Assembly: GCF_032854445.1 (NCBI RefSeq) | Contig: NC_088307.1 | Span: forward strand, 8,060,001-8,124,000 | Direction: 5' to 3' | DNA: 64,000 nucleotides | Origin: Liolophura sinensis | Lineage: Eukaryota > Mollusca > Polyplacophora > Chitonida > Chitonidae | Shown here: in pieces, positions 10,169 through 21,899 of the stretch | Layout: every line of letters starts with the position of its first letter | Position numbering within the stretch: the first letter of the stretch is position 1 | Made by a program: the position numbers and the translations under genes | Notes under the pieces: generated by a model | What the model saw: the letters and a program-made list of their open reading frames with translations, nothing else | Told to the model about the DNA's origin: nothing | The model's database searches: none

Positions 10169-12481
10169 TGTGTGTGTGTGTGTGTTTTTTAAAGTCGTAC
10201 TCAACAATTTTTCAGTCATATGACGACGAGGACTCACTAAGTGTGTGCACATACACCGTGTCTTCCTGTGACAGGGCAAGTCCTTGTCGCCAAAGAACTT
10301 CCACTAATCAGGCAGTCACATTATACTAAGCCTGGGCCAACCAGTCCTGTTTCCTTGCTCTAACCTTTCAATTATGAAGTCGTCAGTACGACCCTAACCG
10401 GGTTTGTTCCCGGGTCTCCCGACCACGAGGCGGACGATCTAACCTTTAGGCCACCGAAGCGCTTCTTAAATTGTTTGGTTTGTTCTGTACCATCTATTAC
10501 TCTATTATATAAAGCATAATTGAAAAGAAGAAAACCTCGAACCTTGACCATCATTGTATCCCAGGCTAGGGAGTAGACATTGGAGGTGTCATACGGCCCT
10601 TGGTAATATTTGTTCAGGACCAACGTCAACCAACTGATGGCATACGTCTCAAACTAAAAGAAAAAAACAACAGATTAGACAATTGTAAGGGAAGATGAAG
10701 ATCTGATGAAAGCTACTGGTCTGAAAACACTACAATTATTTACAAATCTGATCAAGTTTGTCAACTGTTCTTTCAATATTGACGTAAAGCTTCCCTCTAG
10801 AGAACTCACCCTTGAGTTGAAGAAAATTGCAACAACAACGGAAGCGATCTGGAGGGCCAAGATTGCCATAACCAAGAATGCATACTGAAAAGATAACATG
10901 ACACATGAATCTCAGAGCACGTGATCATTCTGAGATACAGCGTTAAGGTGCGAACATAACGTATAAGTAATGCAAGCCACACATTTATAATCATTAATCT
11001 CAAAGAGCATGAATAATGTGAACAGTAATTTTTATACCATATTCATTATATTCAATAGCCGAGGGCATTACTTGTGTTAACCATAGCATTAATATTCATT
11101 ATACTCAATAATCCTACTATATTACTAATGCGTACCATATCCTTTATACTCATTATATTCAATAGACCTAGGACATTACTAATGGGAACCATAACATTTA
11201 CGTTATATCCATTAGATTCAATAATCCCAAGTCGTGACTAATGTGAACCATATAAGATTTATATTCAATAGACTGAAAAGACTTAAAGGATCGATGTATA
11301 CGAGTGGTGAATTAAAATAATAAAAACAACAGACGTGACTGGCAATTAGGCGGGCAACGTCGCATAACACTTCAGAATAATTTCTTAAGAGATCAGTCGT
11401 GTGGACAACGTCAAAGTTGTAAGATTACTGAACACAGGCTTACATGAATCTGAATTCATTTCCAACTATAGTGACAGCACATGTGTCGTTTTTTACGTGC
11501 ATCACATCGTTACCTATACTACATGTAGTTTCAGGTTAGAGATAATTCTTGAATTAACCACTTTGGTTGTGTTGCTAGAATACAATATTCAAATCTGTAA
11601 AAATCTTACCGCATAAAGACATCCCTTTATCAGTTGGCAGGCGCCACAGAAACCAAGGATTGCGATGATACATATCGCTCCGCCACTTACAGCCAAGACA
11701 ATGGCCGCCGATCGCACCAGAGATGGTGTGTCCAGCGACGAGAGGTCCTCCGAATAACTTGTCAGGTATGTGTAATATGTGTCATTCGTGTTCACAAGGG
11801 CGAATATTCCCACTGCCAAACAGGCTATCCCTAGTAGCTGTAAGGAAGGATACCAACACCAGATTAGCAGATTTATTAACTGATTGCTTAGTTTAATTGC
11901 TTGATTAATTAACTAATGTGATTAATTAAGATGCTTGTCTTTTAGTCACTAGGTTGCACGTCAAATTGCATGATTCAATTCCAGTTTTGGTCGGGGTTTC
12001 GAATGGGGAATCTCAGGATTCTCCCTACGCCATACTCAAAAAGTTTTCACTTATACAACGGCGGCCAGCATTATGGTGGGAGGAAATAGGGGATTCATTA
12101 TTTCCACCTCGTACAGATTTGCTAACACCCGATTAGGTTGTGGGAGCTGGAGGTGTTACTAAACTTGGAATATGTATTTAACAATTATAAATGCGTTTGA
12201 AACAAATATATTGGTTCGAAAGTTCTCCAAAATACCAACCTATGCAGCCAGTGTGAATACAAGAGTGGAAATAGTGTAGTGCTAAACTCATTTGCTTAAC
12301 GCCTGTACATGCATGAGGATATAATGCACATAGCATGCGGGGTTCAGTGTAGAACAAATAACACCCTGAGCCAACTAAATGTTCCAGAATACCCTTGCTT
12401 TATACTGGCGCGTCACTGACTTACCACAAAGATGATGTTGAGTATCATCAAAGCCCATTTTGCTATCGTCTCCCCACACAT
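6878..12481 (-). CDS. Tetraspanin (complete, seven coding exons, 276 aa)
   Basis: Tetraspanins are four-pass membrane scaffolds that laterally organise integrins, receptors and exosome cargo. Coding exons in gene order are 12481-12425, 11837-11610, 10884-10810, 10653-10543, 8699-8484, 7998-7915 and 6937-6878 (stop TAG). All donors are GT, all acceptors AG and all introns phase 0. TM1 spans exons 1-2 (start MCGETIAKWALMIL) and a short EC1 follows. TM2 ends in the family signature GFCGACQLIKGCLYA. TM3 is the 75 nt exon (YAFLVMAILALQIASVVVAI). The large loop runs from about residue 121 to 231 with LQCCG, a TCC pair, KTC and a final GC: six cysteines, plus four N-glycosylation sequons (NGT, NRT, NNT, NKT). 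TM4 is in the canonical 84 nt exon, and the tail is short (CNDDVMSK). The 75 and 84 nt exon sizes match the classical tetraspanin layout. Introns 1, 4 and 6 carry SINEs. The subclass (CD63/TSPAN1-like or other) is unresolved. Family assignment is firm; exon ends are by eye. Confidence 0.93.
7019..7220 (+). mobile_element. tRNA-derived SINE (family 1), diverged
   Basis: The head 'gggcctccatggccgag' is followed by 'gtgagttcaagtccagctca', part of the middle, and the 3' block gccgccgtcgtataagtgaa with its 'tacggcgtaaaacacc' end. The central gcccggg region is deleted. It lies in the last intron of the tetraspanin gene and abuts an inverted SINE fragment. Confidence 0.85.
7222..7310 (-). mobile_element. 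SINE (family 1) 3' fragment, tail-to-tail with its neighbour
   Basis: The tail-proximal part only: 'gatttatttgattgatg', then gtactcgagaatatttcact and gacggcggccagcatta. Together with the preceding copy it forms a ~60 bp stem with almost no loop (7158-7288). Confidence 0.85.
7437..7705 (-). mobile_element. Second SINE-like family (family 2), inverted copy
   Basis: It shares blocks with the copies at 10186, 14365, 30712 and 57318: 'acaatttttcagttata', 'gtgtcttcttgtgacagg', 'tctaaactctcagtgctgag' and 'cgccaagcaagg'. It lies in the last tetraspanin intron. The family is known here only by recurrence within the window. Confidence 0.65.
8858..9010 (-). mobile_element. Degenerate SINE (family 1) remnant
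   Basis: Recognisable only by 'tttatttatttggtcgttg', 'catatttcacttataaga' and weak similarity afterwards. It directly precedes a well-preserved copy in the same orientation. Confidence 0.45.
9017..9299 (-). mobile_element. tRNA-derived SINE (family 1), near full length
   Basis: Complete from the (ATTT)n tail complement to the complement of the head, 'ccaactgagccaccgaggcc'. The RNA polymerase III box A (TGGCTCAGTTGG) and box B (GAGATCAAATCC) can be read on the minus strand. It sits in the tetraspanin intron between the 8484-8699 and 10543-10653 exons. Confidence 0.92.
9537..9670 (-). mobile_element. Degenerate SINE (family 1), partial
   Basis: A heavily diverged tail half: 'gattggtgtgttacat', 'aaaaatatttaactaatacg' and 'ccagcattatggttg'. 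It is older than its neighbours at 9017 and 9678. Confidence 0.7.
9678..9880 (-). mobile_element. tRNA-derived SINE (family 1), internally deleted
   Basis: Tail half with 'gattggtgttttacgccg' and gacggcggccagcattaagg, then a shortened middle and 'gagctggacttgaactcaca'. The tRNA-like 5' end is missing. Confidence 0.82.
10126..10184. repeat. (TG)n microsatellite with interruptions
   Basis: Mostly TG dinucleotides. It lies in a tetraspanin intron next to a SINE-like repeat. Confidence 0.92.
10186..10466 (-). mobile_element. SINE-like family 2, long copy with tRNA-like head
   Basis: On the minus strand the head reads 'cggtggcctaaaggttag' (box A-like) and later 'gggaacaaacccgg' (box B-like). The body ends with 'cagtcatatgacgacg' in plus orientation. 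This is the best evidence in the window that family 2 is a tRNA-derived SINE. Confidence 0.7.
11034..11280. repeat. Degenerate tandem repeat in tetraspanin intron 2
   Basis: About four units of roughly 55-60 bp. Each has a 'tattcattatattcaata' core followed by a 'cattactaatg.gaaccat' segment. The spacing is irregular and the units differ from one another. Confidence 0.7.
12022..12095 (-). mobile_element. SINE (family 1) fragment
   Basis: Only 'ctacgccatactcaaaaag', 'ttcacttatacaacggcgg' and 'ccagcattatggtgggagg' remain. It lies in tetraspanin intron 1. Confidence 0.75.
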
Positions 12482-12795
12482 GGTTACAGTTCAGCTCAGT
12501 TCAGTTCAACTATGATCTGTAAATGGACGTAGCATGAGTGTTAATCAGGAAACATTAGGATTAGCCATATGTACATGTACTGATTGGATGGCTGATGTAT
12601 ATTGTTAACACAATATATCACTCTGCCATAACATAGATTCCGCTGCGGAGAGGGATGTTTCACACGGTGGTATATTATAAGCTTTCGGCGGCAAATACAA
12701 GTAGAACCATGAAACATAATCCAAAACTTACAGCATAGAGAGTAAACTCAGACCAGCGATGACGGTGTGATAACCAGTAAATGGTCACGTGTAAC
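12482..12795 (-). other. Tetraspanin 5' UTR, two exons
   Basis: The UTR part of the start-codon exon runs 12516-12482, after a 'ttacag' acceptor at 12519-12517. A donor (gctGTAAGT read on minus) at 12731-12730 closes a leader exon that would begin near 12790-12795, about 30 bp below the TATA box. The intron would be 12731-12517. This is an inference from splice consensus. Confidence 0.55.
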
Positions 12796-12818
12796 CGGTG
12801 AAGTGCAGCCTTTTGTCA

Positions 12819-12825
12819 ATTTATA
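12819..12825 (-). promoter_or_regulatory. TATA box of the tetraspanin gene
   Basis: TATAAAT on the minus strand, about 340 bp upstream of the start codon and followed at the right distance by a leader exon ending in a good donor. Two TGACGTCA palindromes lie about 640 bp further upstream. Confidence 0.5.
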
Positions 12826-12904
12826 CTATATTCTTTAGTGACGGTTACTGCAGTATATCACCATGTACACCATACGCCATAATACACAGTGCCAGGTTTT
12901 TTTT

Positions 12905-13107
12905 TAAACACTCGTTGGTTTAGTCAGATAAAGCAATGCTTATGCTGCAACCGATCTGAGCAGTGATGCCACAGGTTTGAATCTACCTCTCGCTATTTCG
13001 GCTGATGCATGAAAAGAGGGGCTTGCATTTCGTATCTCTTCAAGTAAGGACGACAGGTTTCGCTGGGCTCTGCCGTTGAATAACAAATAATTAGATAAAT
13101 AAATACA
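12905..13107 (+). mobile_element. Possible third SINE-like repeat
   Basis: A 'gttggtttagtcagata' stretch resembles a box A. 'ggtttgaatctacc' resembles a box B. The block ends in an A-rich 'gataaataaatac' tail. No second copy was found in the window, so this is tentative. Confidence 0.35.
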
Positions 13108-13458
13108 AAATACTACGGAGAGCTCACTTTGTACAATACGTTTACCTAGTTCTACATAACTACTGAAGCAAGACCACTTATCATCTTAAGTGGTGTTTGT
13201 TTTTTTTACCTTTATCGTAACAGCTTAGGTCACTCATACAGTCAGTGTAAGCTATCAAAGTCTGTCTTCGCGCCGTACATATACCCCTGAAATCGCCATG
13301 TTTCGCTTGTGTACATACTGTGTGTCCATCTTATTTTTGATAGCATTATATGCAAAATATTCTTACATAAGGACTATGTAATGCAACATGTATTCAGAAT
13401 CAAACTCTCCAGTAAAAGTTGAGACTGTGGACCTGTCAAGCGCCCGGCATCAGAACCT

Positions 13459-13480
13459 TGACGTCATTTTATTGACGTCA
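13459..13480. promoter_or_regulatory. Pair of CRE palindromes (TGACGTCA x2)
   Basis: Two perfect TGACGTCA octamers at 13459-13466 and 13473-13480, 14 bp centre to centre. They lie roughly 640 bp upstream of the tetraspanin TATA box. CREB/ATF proteins bind such sites, but whether this pair acts on the tetraspanin is unknown. Confidence 0.4.
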
Positions 13481-14364
13481 TATGTTCCTTTCCCTAGTTC
13501 ATCATGAGACGTCGCATTAAAGGCAGTATGCCGTTACAATAGAAACTGATACAGTATAGCGGTGTAGGCGTTACGTTACAATCCACCCTTGACTCAACAA
13601 TGACTCGTGGTCCGGCTTCACACTAGCGCCACCTCATGGGATTAAACGTGCAAAGTGAAAAACGAGATATGTCAATATTGGCCTGTCTGTACTCTTTATC
13701 AGGTGGTTAGTAATATCGCTTCATAAACGTTTCATGGGTCGTATATCACAAAACCAAGATTTGACAACGTTTTGAAAGGTGAAAAACATTTCGGCTATCA
13801 AGTTATTACACTGACTTTAAAGGCGTTCTATTCATGCATGTGCATGTAGACTTCGAAATCATACTGGTGAGCCAAATTTGTAGGGTATTTAATAGACTTC
13901 TGTTCACGAGTCAGTAAAATCGTCTTGACAAAAAATCCCGTTGAGAAGTGAGATTTCACATAACACATATTCTGTGTTTAACGTTATACGACACCTAAAG
14001 GAAATGAGAAGATAAATCTATATATAGCAAAGCATGTATCGAGCATTTGTGTGCATAAAACGAGGATCTTGTACGCCTCCATGCCTTAAGGAAGAAAAAC
14101 GCTATCAATGTCTTGGTTATAGGAGAAGAATCCTTGTGTGACTGGGATATTTATTACCCGTGTGCCGGATCTCTACAATGTTCCAGTAACATGACCCAAG
14201 TGGGTTCAGGTGATCAAAACCTGAAATAGCAGACATATTAAGCTATCGGACGAAATAAAAAAATGATACTTACGTCATTGCAATTGACCAGGTATAAAAT
14301 CAGTTGAATTATGCCCGTTTCTTACACCGGGATACATGAATGAGTGGGTGAGTGCTTGGGGTGT

Positions 14365-14580
14365 AGCGTCGAACTTAACAAATTTTCAGTCATATGACGA
14401 CATAAAAGTCGTTAGAGTGCATTTGCATGTAACGTGCCTCACTGCTCTTTTATCTAGTTGCTTCATGGAGGCGAATCACCGAAGGCAAGTAGAGCGACCC
14501 GCCCGAGTCATCATACTAATACGGGACAACCAGTCCTTGCACTAACCCATCCATGCTGAACGCCAAGCGAGGCTGGGATA
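14365..14580 (-). mobile_element. SINE-like family 2, inverted copy
   Basis: It begins with 'acaaattttcagtcatatga', includes 'ccagtccttgcactaaccc', and ends with 'gctgaacgccaagcgaggc', all shared with the other family-2 copies. Confidence 0.65.
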
Positions 14581-14696
14581 CATGGATACATGGTATCCAA
14601 AGAAAATGACTGACACGTTCTTTCAGACAAGGGGTAAACAACTTTACTGTCAGAATGCCGTTGTCGGGGGAAGAAATGTGAGGTAGAGCTTGATGT

Positions 14697-14750
14697 TATG
14701 AATAAATGAATGAATGATTGTGGTATAACGCTACACTGAGGGCTTTATGT
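14697..14750 (+). mobile_element. Repeat tail fragment (TGAA)n plus conserved block
   Basis: 'gaataaatgaatgaatgatt' followed by 'gtggtataacgctacac'. Related to 19362-19425 and 54876-54945, which have 'tttacgccacatcggcaata' or a close variant. Confidence 0.5.
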
Positions 14751-17207
14751 AGGTCTATCTATGTGATATCTCCACTATATATTAGCTATAAAGCCTAAGG
14801 CATAGATATGTGTCAGAATTACGATTGACACAAAAAGAGTCATCTATAATAGACGCCACTTTCTTCCGGCTTGTAAAGCCGTGATCAGGAAATGCAGTAC
14901 CATTACAGCAATTGTCAATTTTCAAATCTGTATTTAACTGCAAAAAAATAATAATAATAAAAACAAAAACACAACAACATAGTACGAGGAACGTTCAAGT
15001 CACAATAGCTGTTATTCGGCCATATGCGGAAAACCTTGCCAGATTTACATATATTTACAACCCTGAGGCTTGTTTATTTGTTCTTTGACGTCACATCCTC
15101 CGGGGCGGTAATGTTAAACAAACAATCAGTCAGTCTCATCTTATAAAAACCCTGGACAGCATCAATAAGGTTATATTAGCACATTTTTCATTTTTTCATA
15201 TTTTCATTTTATCACTATTCACTGATTTATGCAGATGTATATGCGCGTAATGAATTGTATGCCTATTTACACAAAACATAATTATATGCACATCTAAGCG
15301 GAGGTGACAGAAAACATGTATGGGATCTGAATACTCTATCTGAATCCCAAGGATAAGCCATGCATACCTCTGCTGATTTGAAATAAGGTGGATACTATAT
15401 CTCATATACGTGTATATAGGGTAATATATATCGTGTGTTTTACGATCCATATTTGGATTAACGTGGGAGGGGGGTGTAATAATACAATAATAATGAATCG
15501 TATTCGAACTGTGAGCGAATGCCAGAAGTATATAGAGACGGGACACATTTTATAGCAATGGATGAATGCAAGGTTTGATCTTAAAATATGGCAAACAGTA
15601 TACAATTGACTGGAAACGTTCTCACAAAATGTGTGAAAACAGCTGTAACACGTTGCCATTTACTTATTTTCACACAACTTGTTCAGAGGAATGTTTGGGC
15701 TATGTCCTTAACAAGTCGAGGATAGCATTTTTTGCCCATGTTGTCAAGATACTTCATAACATTTTTTTACATATACAATTTTTGCAGTGTTGATAAATCA
15801 CGCAAACTTCACTCATTTCGTCAAATATAATTTTAACTTTTTAAACACTAGGCATATGAAAGAGCGCAGTAAACGGATTTTTTTTTCTTATTTCAAGGTG
15901 AAGATAGAGGAAGTGAGCTCTCTTTGTATCCATGCGTGATGTGCGTTTATATCAAACTTGGATTTTATATTCTGAGTGATACTCCCTTGTGTATTCGCGT
16001 TTTTTGACCCGGTTTTATGACAAGGGAATATGTCCAGCCAATAAGTAATCGATCATAAATATAGAGTTTTGTTACACACAAGATAAACGATACTCAAAAG
16101 TATAGGAGTAGAAACAGATTGGCCTCCGTGTTAACATTATCAGCAGGGCAATGTAACTACATTGCATACGGTTGTATCGTACAAGAAAACACCGTCGCGT
16201 ATGATACATTGCCGAAGTAACGTAGAATCCTTGAACATACGCGACTGTTCTCAAAACTACTCTTGGATAACTAGCTCCCGAAAAGCACGTGGCTGACACT
16301 GTAAATATTGCGCAAAGAATTTCTTTAAAAAGACTATTGCAATGGTCGTTTTCTTCCCCCTTAAATACCCCATCATTTCATTGTTCACCGCGTCGTTCCT
16401 GAGACATTTCAAACATTCTGTTGATCTTACCCAGTTCAAGGTTTAGTTTATTTTACACAAAATAATTTACATATGTACATTCAATAAATTGTAACTTTCT
16501 TCCAGCACGGACGTTTAAAAGTGACTAAACAGGTAATCCAGGAAGAAAAATTAGTTCTTGTCTCTCAGTTAACAGATGTCGCCTGCTTTATGGATGAGTT
16601 TACTACTTGTTATACAAATCTATCTGGTTTTTACCCCTGGGAAACCCAGGGCTGAGGACGTATGCCTATTCTTGAAGACTAACAAAAGAGAAGGAAGCTA
16701 ACCAAGAACGACACACATTCTTTATCAAAATGTTTGTCAGTCCTACATGTATATCGTGAGAAAGTCATATAGCCCAAAGGCGAACTGAAACCCGTCACCA
16801 TAATCGTATGTCTAAACTTGTCCGCAACAGAAGGCTTGAGTAACTAGGAAATTAGCAAGAGTTATCTATGTGTTATCTAGAAAGAGTATCTCTAATGCGA
16901 GATACACCAACGCATTGACCTTTCACAAGCTGACTGATATCAGTGGATCGCTAATATATTCAGTGATAAAATTTTGTTACTCTTGCAAATTTTGCAGACG
17001 ACAAAAAGATCCATCAGGTATGAAATGCAGCTCAGCCCACTGGAGTGAGGGCAAAATGTTTCCACTGAATATATATCACTTGAATTATTGAAGCTGTAGT
17101 TGTGAAGCAAAATCGGAGTAATATTTTATGCTGTGCTAGTAGAAACACATATGTACGTATAGAGACGAGACAAATTAATATGTGATGGAAACATCACACT
17201 GCTATTG

Positions 17208-17580
17208 ACTGGATAGAAATATACACGCAGAACGACTAAAACCGAGTTCCTACGTGTACAATGTAACAAGACCGCAATGACTACGTCCATGAAAGCACTC
17301 TTGTACGAATCGTCGCCTGTACAACATGTATCCATGCATGCCGACGTCAATAACATGATAAACAACAGCCTCATATTTACAGTGAAGAATCACTGTTATT
17401 GTTGGAGACGAATGAAATATACATGCAGGACGTGTAAAACTGATTTCTAACCAGCGATCGCCATGACAACAGTCAGTAAAAACACTTGTGTGCACTTCAT
17501 CGCCCGCATAACATGCAGCCATGCCGACGTCAACAACGCTATAAACATCAGGATCATATTTACACGTATGAAGAATCAGG
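17208..17580. repeat. Diverged tandem duplication (~190 bp unit)
   Basis: The segment 17208-17392 reappears in diverged form at 17408-17580. Shared landmarks in the same order are 'gaaatatacayg', 'cgtgtac/cgtgtaa', 'tgccgacgtcaa' and 'tcatatttaca'. Two overlapping minus-strand open frames reflect this duplication and are not evidence of a gene. Confidence 0.7.
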
Positions 17581-19361
17581 TGAAATCCAAATTACGTAAC
17601 CGAAGCAATCAATGAATGTTTACCCTTTGCCATAGAGCTTTCTGGTGTTCACGGATGGCTTCAAATGTGCTATAGTGTATGTATTCGCCGAACCGAATAA
17701 GCCACTCAGGTATAAACCTTTTCAATTAATTGGAAGTCAGTAGAACTCTAGATCAAGGATCAATCAGCACCAGGAAGCTCAGGTATACTGTGGGCAACAC
17801 ACAGTTGCATGAGGAATGTTACACTTTACCGAAGTGGTTCTTATGTCATTTTCCCACTAATTTATACTCCACGCTGCAACAAATGCAAATCTTAATACAT
17901 TTATGGTTGTGGTAAACCGTCTGAGTACAGTATATACCTAGATAGTTTTCGAAGGCACGACAATGAAGATTAAGTAGTTTTTTCCCCATTTCCCTGTGAA
18001 TGTGTAACTCAGGGCGGGCGGGTTGACAGTAGCGTCGGTGATGCCGAGCTGTCGATGTATGTTTCCTCAGAAATATACACAAAGTCACTTTCAGGGTAAA
18101 CTGTGATGAAATGCACCTTATGGCACAAAGAGACAATGAGCGATTATAAGCTCTAAAATAACGCCTCCAAAAATAGCAAATGGTGAAACACAAGCTCACA
18201 AAGTGCTCTGCACAGAAATTGGAGAACAAATGACGAAAGCCGATATCTCCAAACCCAGCAAAATCCTTCACAGTGAATGACAGTAAATATGACTGCTCTC
18301 AGATGGATTGCTCACAAGTGAATTTGAATGAATGATTGCGAGCTTCACAACTCCGTCGCTCATGTCAAAGAAAATTCTGGATGGTTGATCGTAAACATGT
18401 TTACAACGCCAATGCATATTTCCAGAATGTGTACTATATGTACAATGACACTAAATCCATAAGCACCGAAGCCTCGAGGACGTTCGACTGAATTACAGTG
18501 CAGGCAATAACGCAAACAAATCGGGAGATGTAGGTCAGACAGTGACGCCGGAAGAAATAAAATAAAAATATAATACAATGTTTAAATACGGGATTCGTAA
18601 CACAGTGAAAAAGTTTTCGTACCAATACATTTTTTGTGTTACTGCCTTGTTCAGAGAAGAGACCAAAATAATGTAGTGGTTATGAAAAGGTTTTCTCAGG
18701 TATTTCATACATCTAGCAAAACCGCATCACGAGAGGTGAAACTGAATCCATAACGTGGTTTCAGTGTATTACTATAACGTATAGATGTACAGGAAGATAA
18801 AATACTTTAACACAGAACACTGAAGTATAGGCCAACATTTCTCTCTTTAGTTACTTTGATTGGTGAAGCAAAAATGACTACAGCGTGTCCGACTTGCCAC
18901 AGTATATCAGTCAACAGGATACGCATGTGTATGAATAGCCTGGAGACCGGTTTCTGTAAGTAATAACTGAAATTAGGATAGTCGGCCTGGAGATCAGGTA
19001 ACATACGGTAACATATGGGAATTTTGAGACCAGTGAATTCGACCGTGTATTTACATTTTAGCAGTGTGAAATGTACAGCAACTAAGAGTATACACACACA
19101 GAATAAATATATGTACCGTGAAATGACTTGTGGAGTTTTCGTGATATTTAGATGTAGAGCGCCGCCAGTTTATACTGTATGTGTACGGATGATTGCTGTG
19201 TACATGTACACATTATTTTACACCTCTACCGAAGATCTAAGTCGAATTCAAAGCACTTTTAACCGTAAAGTTACCTCAGCTTTTTGACAGTTTACAGGCA
19301 CTGTGACGTCAGTATACCACCGGCTCTAGCTTTACCATTTTAGACCTTAAGTGGGATATGA

Positions 19362-19425
19362 ATGAATGAATGAATGATTATGGCTTTACGCCACATCGGC
19401 AATATTTCAGCCATATCGTGGCGAA
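19362..19425 (+). mobile_element. Repeat tail fragment (TGAA)n plus conserved block
   Basis: 'tgaatgaatgaatgattatg', then 'gctttacgccacatcggc' and 'aatatttcagccatatcg'. It belongs to the same small family as 14697 and 54876, a type common in molluscan genomes. Confidence 0.6.
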
Positions 19426-20629
19426 AGTGGGATATGAGATAATGCTGGATTAGAGTTGGGAGTATTATATTGTATATAACACTTCCCAGTTAGGGGCATA
19501 TCATACAGGGTGCTAGAGGTACCAGACGATGTCGCATTATTGGAAGAAACCGTAAAACTTCCCCAGATGCATTTCTGGATACTCATGGCGGTATTGGATT
19601 CAAACCTTGATATATGTGTACCGATATATAAATCATGAACGCCTAAAAGCTGTGCAGTCAAGCGGACTTTTCGGTTAAAAATGCATTGAACTATTCGCAG
19701 AGTAGTTATTAATTCTCACCTATTTGAAAATTAATTCTCGTCTGCAGTGGAAATTCATTCACAGCAGGGTATAAATCCATTCTTATAAGGGTGGTAATTC
19801 AATTCAAATAAAGTATAACGTAAATCCAAACAAAACAAATAAGATCTCAAAAGTATACCGTTCATTTTTTGGAGTCTCATAACCGAGACATTGTAATTCA
19901 AAGGAAGCAAAATCGCACACACTGAGAAAATTAAGGTAGGCATAGATTATAAGTGACAATTAACGTGGCGTACGCTTGGCTCACAAACCTGATAGAGATG
20001 GCTAATTAACATGATCAAGAATGACCAATGGAAAAGGACGTACCACGGTAAACCGTAACATGTTGTTGTGAATTTTGGGTTTAGGTATATGAGGACTATG
20101 TATGGTTCACTTGTGTGAGATCAGTGTCACAAACTATTAGTTCGGTAGATTTTACTCCGTTGGAAATGCGAGACTCGGAAGTCGACAACATGCCTCTCTG
20201 TAAGTTAGGCGAATATTAATGAAGACATACAACGACTTCGACCAATCGAAATACAGCAGGAGTGAGCATTCGTCAGCTAACACGGATTACGTAACTTTTC
20301 AGCGTATCAGAAAACAGGGTCTCTTTCGGAAGAGCATAGAATGGATGTATTCGAATGACATGTCGTGGAGGGAGTATACATGACTCTCTACAACTGAGCC
20401 ATTGTGTGACGACAATATTCATGTATATATGTGCTATATATAGACTAACAGGAATGCTTACTGCGTGGACGTTTCTAGCCCATGAGCGGACATCGCAAAA
20501 GTTTCATTTGATTAATGATATGCTTTAAATTTTCCAACTCGAACGTAACGACAGTAACCAAAGTTTTTATTAGTTTTAACGGCTTATTTTTACAATGTTC
20601 CCGACAAGCAAAGAATAAATCAGTTCGTG

Positions 20630-20800
20630 TCCACCAAAATAAACCCCACACCTACGATGACATGACGGTTATACAGCCATACGCACATGTAACGTTACTA
20701 CTTCAGTTCGTACAGTACCAAATAAACCCTACACCTATGATGACATGACGGTTATACAGCCATACCCACATGTAACGTTACTACTCTAGTTCGTGCAATG
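20630..20800. repeat. Tandem duplication (~83 bp unit, two copies)
   Basis: 'ccaaaataaaccccacacc ... gatgacatgacggttata ... cacatgtaacgttactact' is repeated almost exactly once downstream. The two units differ at only a few positions, which implies a recent event. Confidence 0.85.
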
Positions 20801-21899
20801 ACATTTCAGATGTTTTTGTCTTTTTTTCCAGGTCAATCGTGTTATACTCGGAACTTTACTTCTTATGAAACTTCTTACTTTACTTCTTATTGGTTCGTGC
20901 GCTAGCGACTGGTCTGACGTGAAAATCGACCTTATGCACAAATTTAGCTAAGTAGATCTTCAAAATATCGCCCGGACGTTAATAACAGTGTTACACAACT
21001 CAGATCGGTGGACCGCCTCCACACCTTACATCTCCCTTGCCATTTCCTGTAGCACTCAGAAATCAAAACATGTGAATCAAAACAAAAATCATCGGTTGAC
21101 ATCGATTGCAGGAATTATGTCAGTAATTAACATTGATTTTTTTTCTTGCTCTACATCTAACTGCTTACAACTATTGCCCTCTTTAAAACCTTGATACGTG
21201 ATTGTTTGTATTGAGAGCTAGACCAGAGCTTATGCTGCATGCCGTGGACATGATTTCATATAGACCTACAGGCGGAACGAGCAAAAAAATTGCCCTTTTG
21301 TGCTACTTTCCCCATGGATTGATGTTACTGTTGAAATAATACATGCCTATCAGATGTGATCAGGTGGTAAGTAACCTTATAGAGAGAGAGCACGGAGAAA
21401 AGCCTGTCTCCTCAGTGTTATATACGTATCAGGTTCTGTATGTGTGTTCCAGTCTAATGACGCGTGAACGAAATACGGGTAATTGGATTTCTTGGCTAAT
21501 TGCATTTAGATTAATGTTAATTATTACCAGTTAATTCTGTCAAATGTTACATATCTGTCAATACCGACGTTATATCAAATGTATAGGGAGAGCGAGAAGA
21601 CAAACAACTCGATCAATATGTATCCTAAGCAGCTGTGTAGTCGAAATAGGCTTATGTACATATTTGTAATTTTTAACTATTTGAATTTTTTGTCCACGTG
21701 TATAGTTATTTCGTCTCCCTCTCCAAAGTTCCAAGAAAAATTACGGCTTACCTTCCTGATTGAAATAAAACAAGTGAATCTTCTCCACTGTATATCCGGT
21801 ATTCTGAGGTCGGGTGTGTCCAAGTGGCTACGAAGTACTCACTATATACTGTATAATGTGATCCACAGACTTATATTAACGAACGGAAAGCGACCAAGG

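Larger units (their letters stand above)
13500..20500. other. Large intergenic stretch
   Basis: No exon chain with splice sites and a coherent frame was recognised. Identifiable contents are an inverted family-2 SINE (14365-14580), two copies of a 'gaatgaatgattrtgg' repeat tail (14697, 19362) and a diverged tandem duplication at 17208-17580. Frames such as the 141-codon one at 17846-18271 have irregular composition and look like chance. Confidence 0.5.

Noticed and set aside
10014-10279. Cys/Val and Thr/His repeat peptides
   Set aside because: Translations of a (TG)n microsatellite.
17846-18271. 141-codon minus-strand frame
   Set aside because: Composition is irregular, with many Cys/His/Arg, no motif and no splice or promoter context; likely chance.
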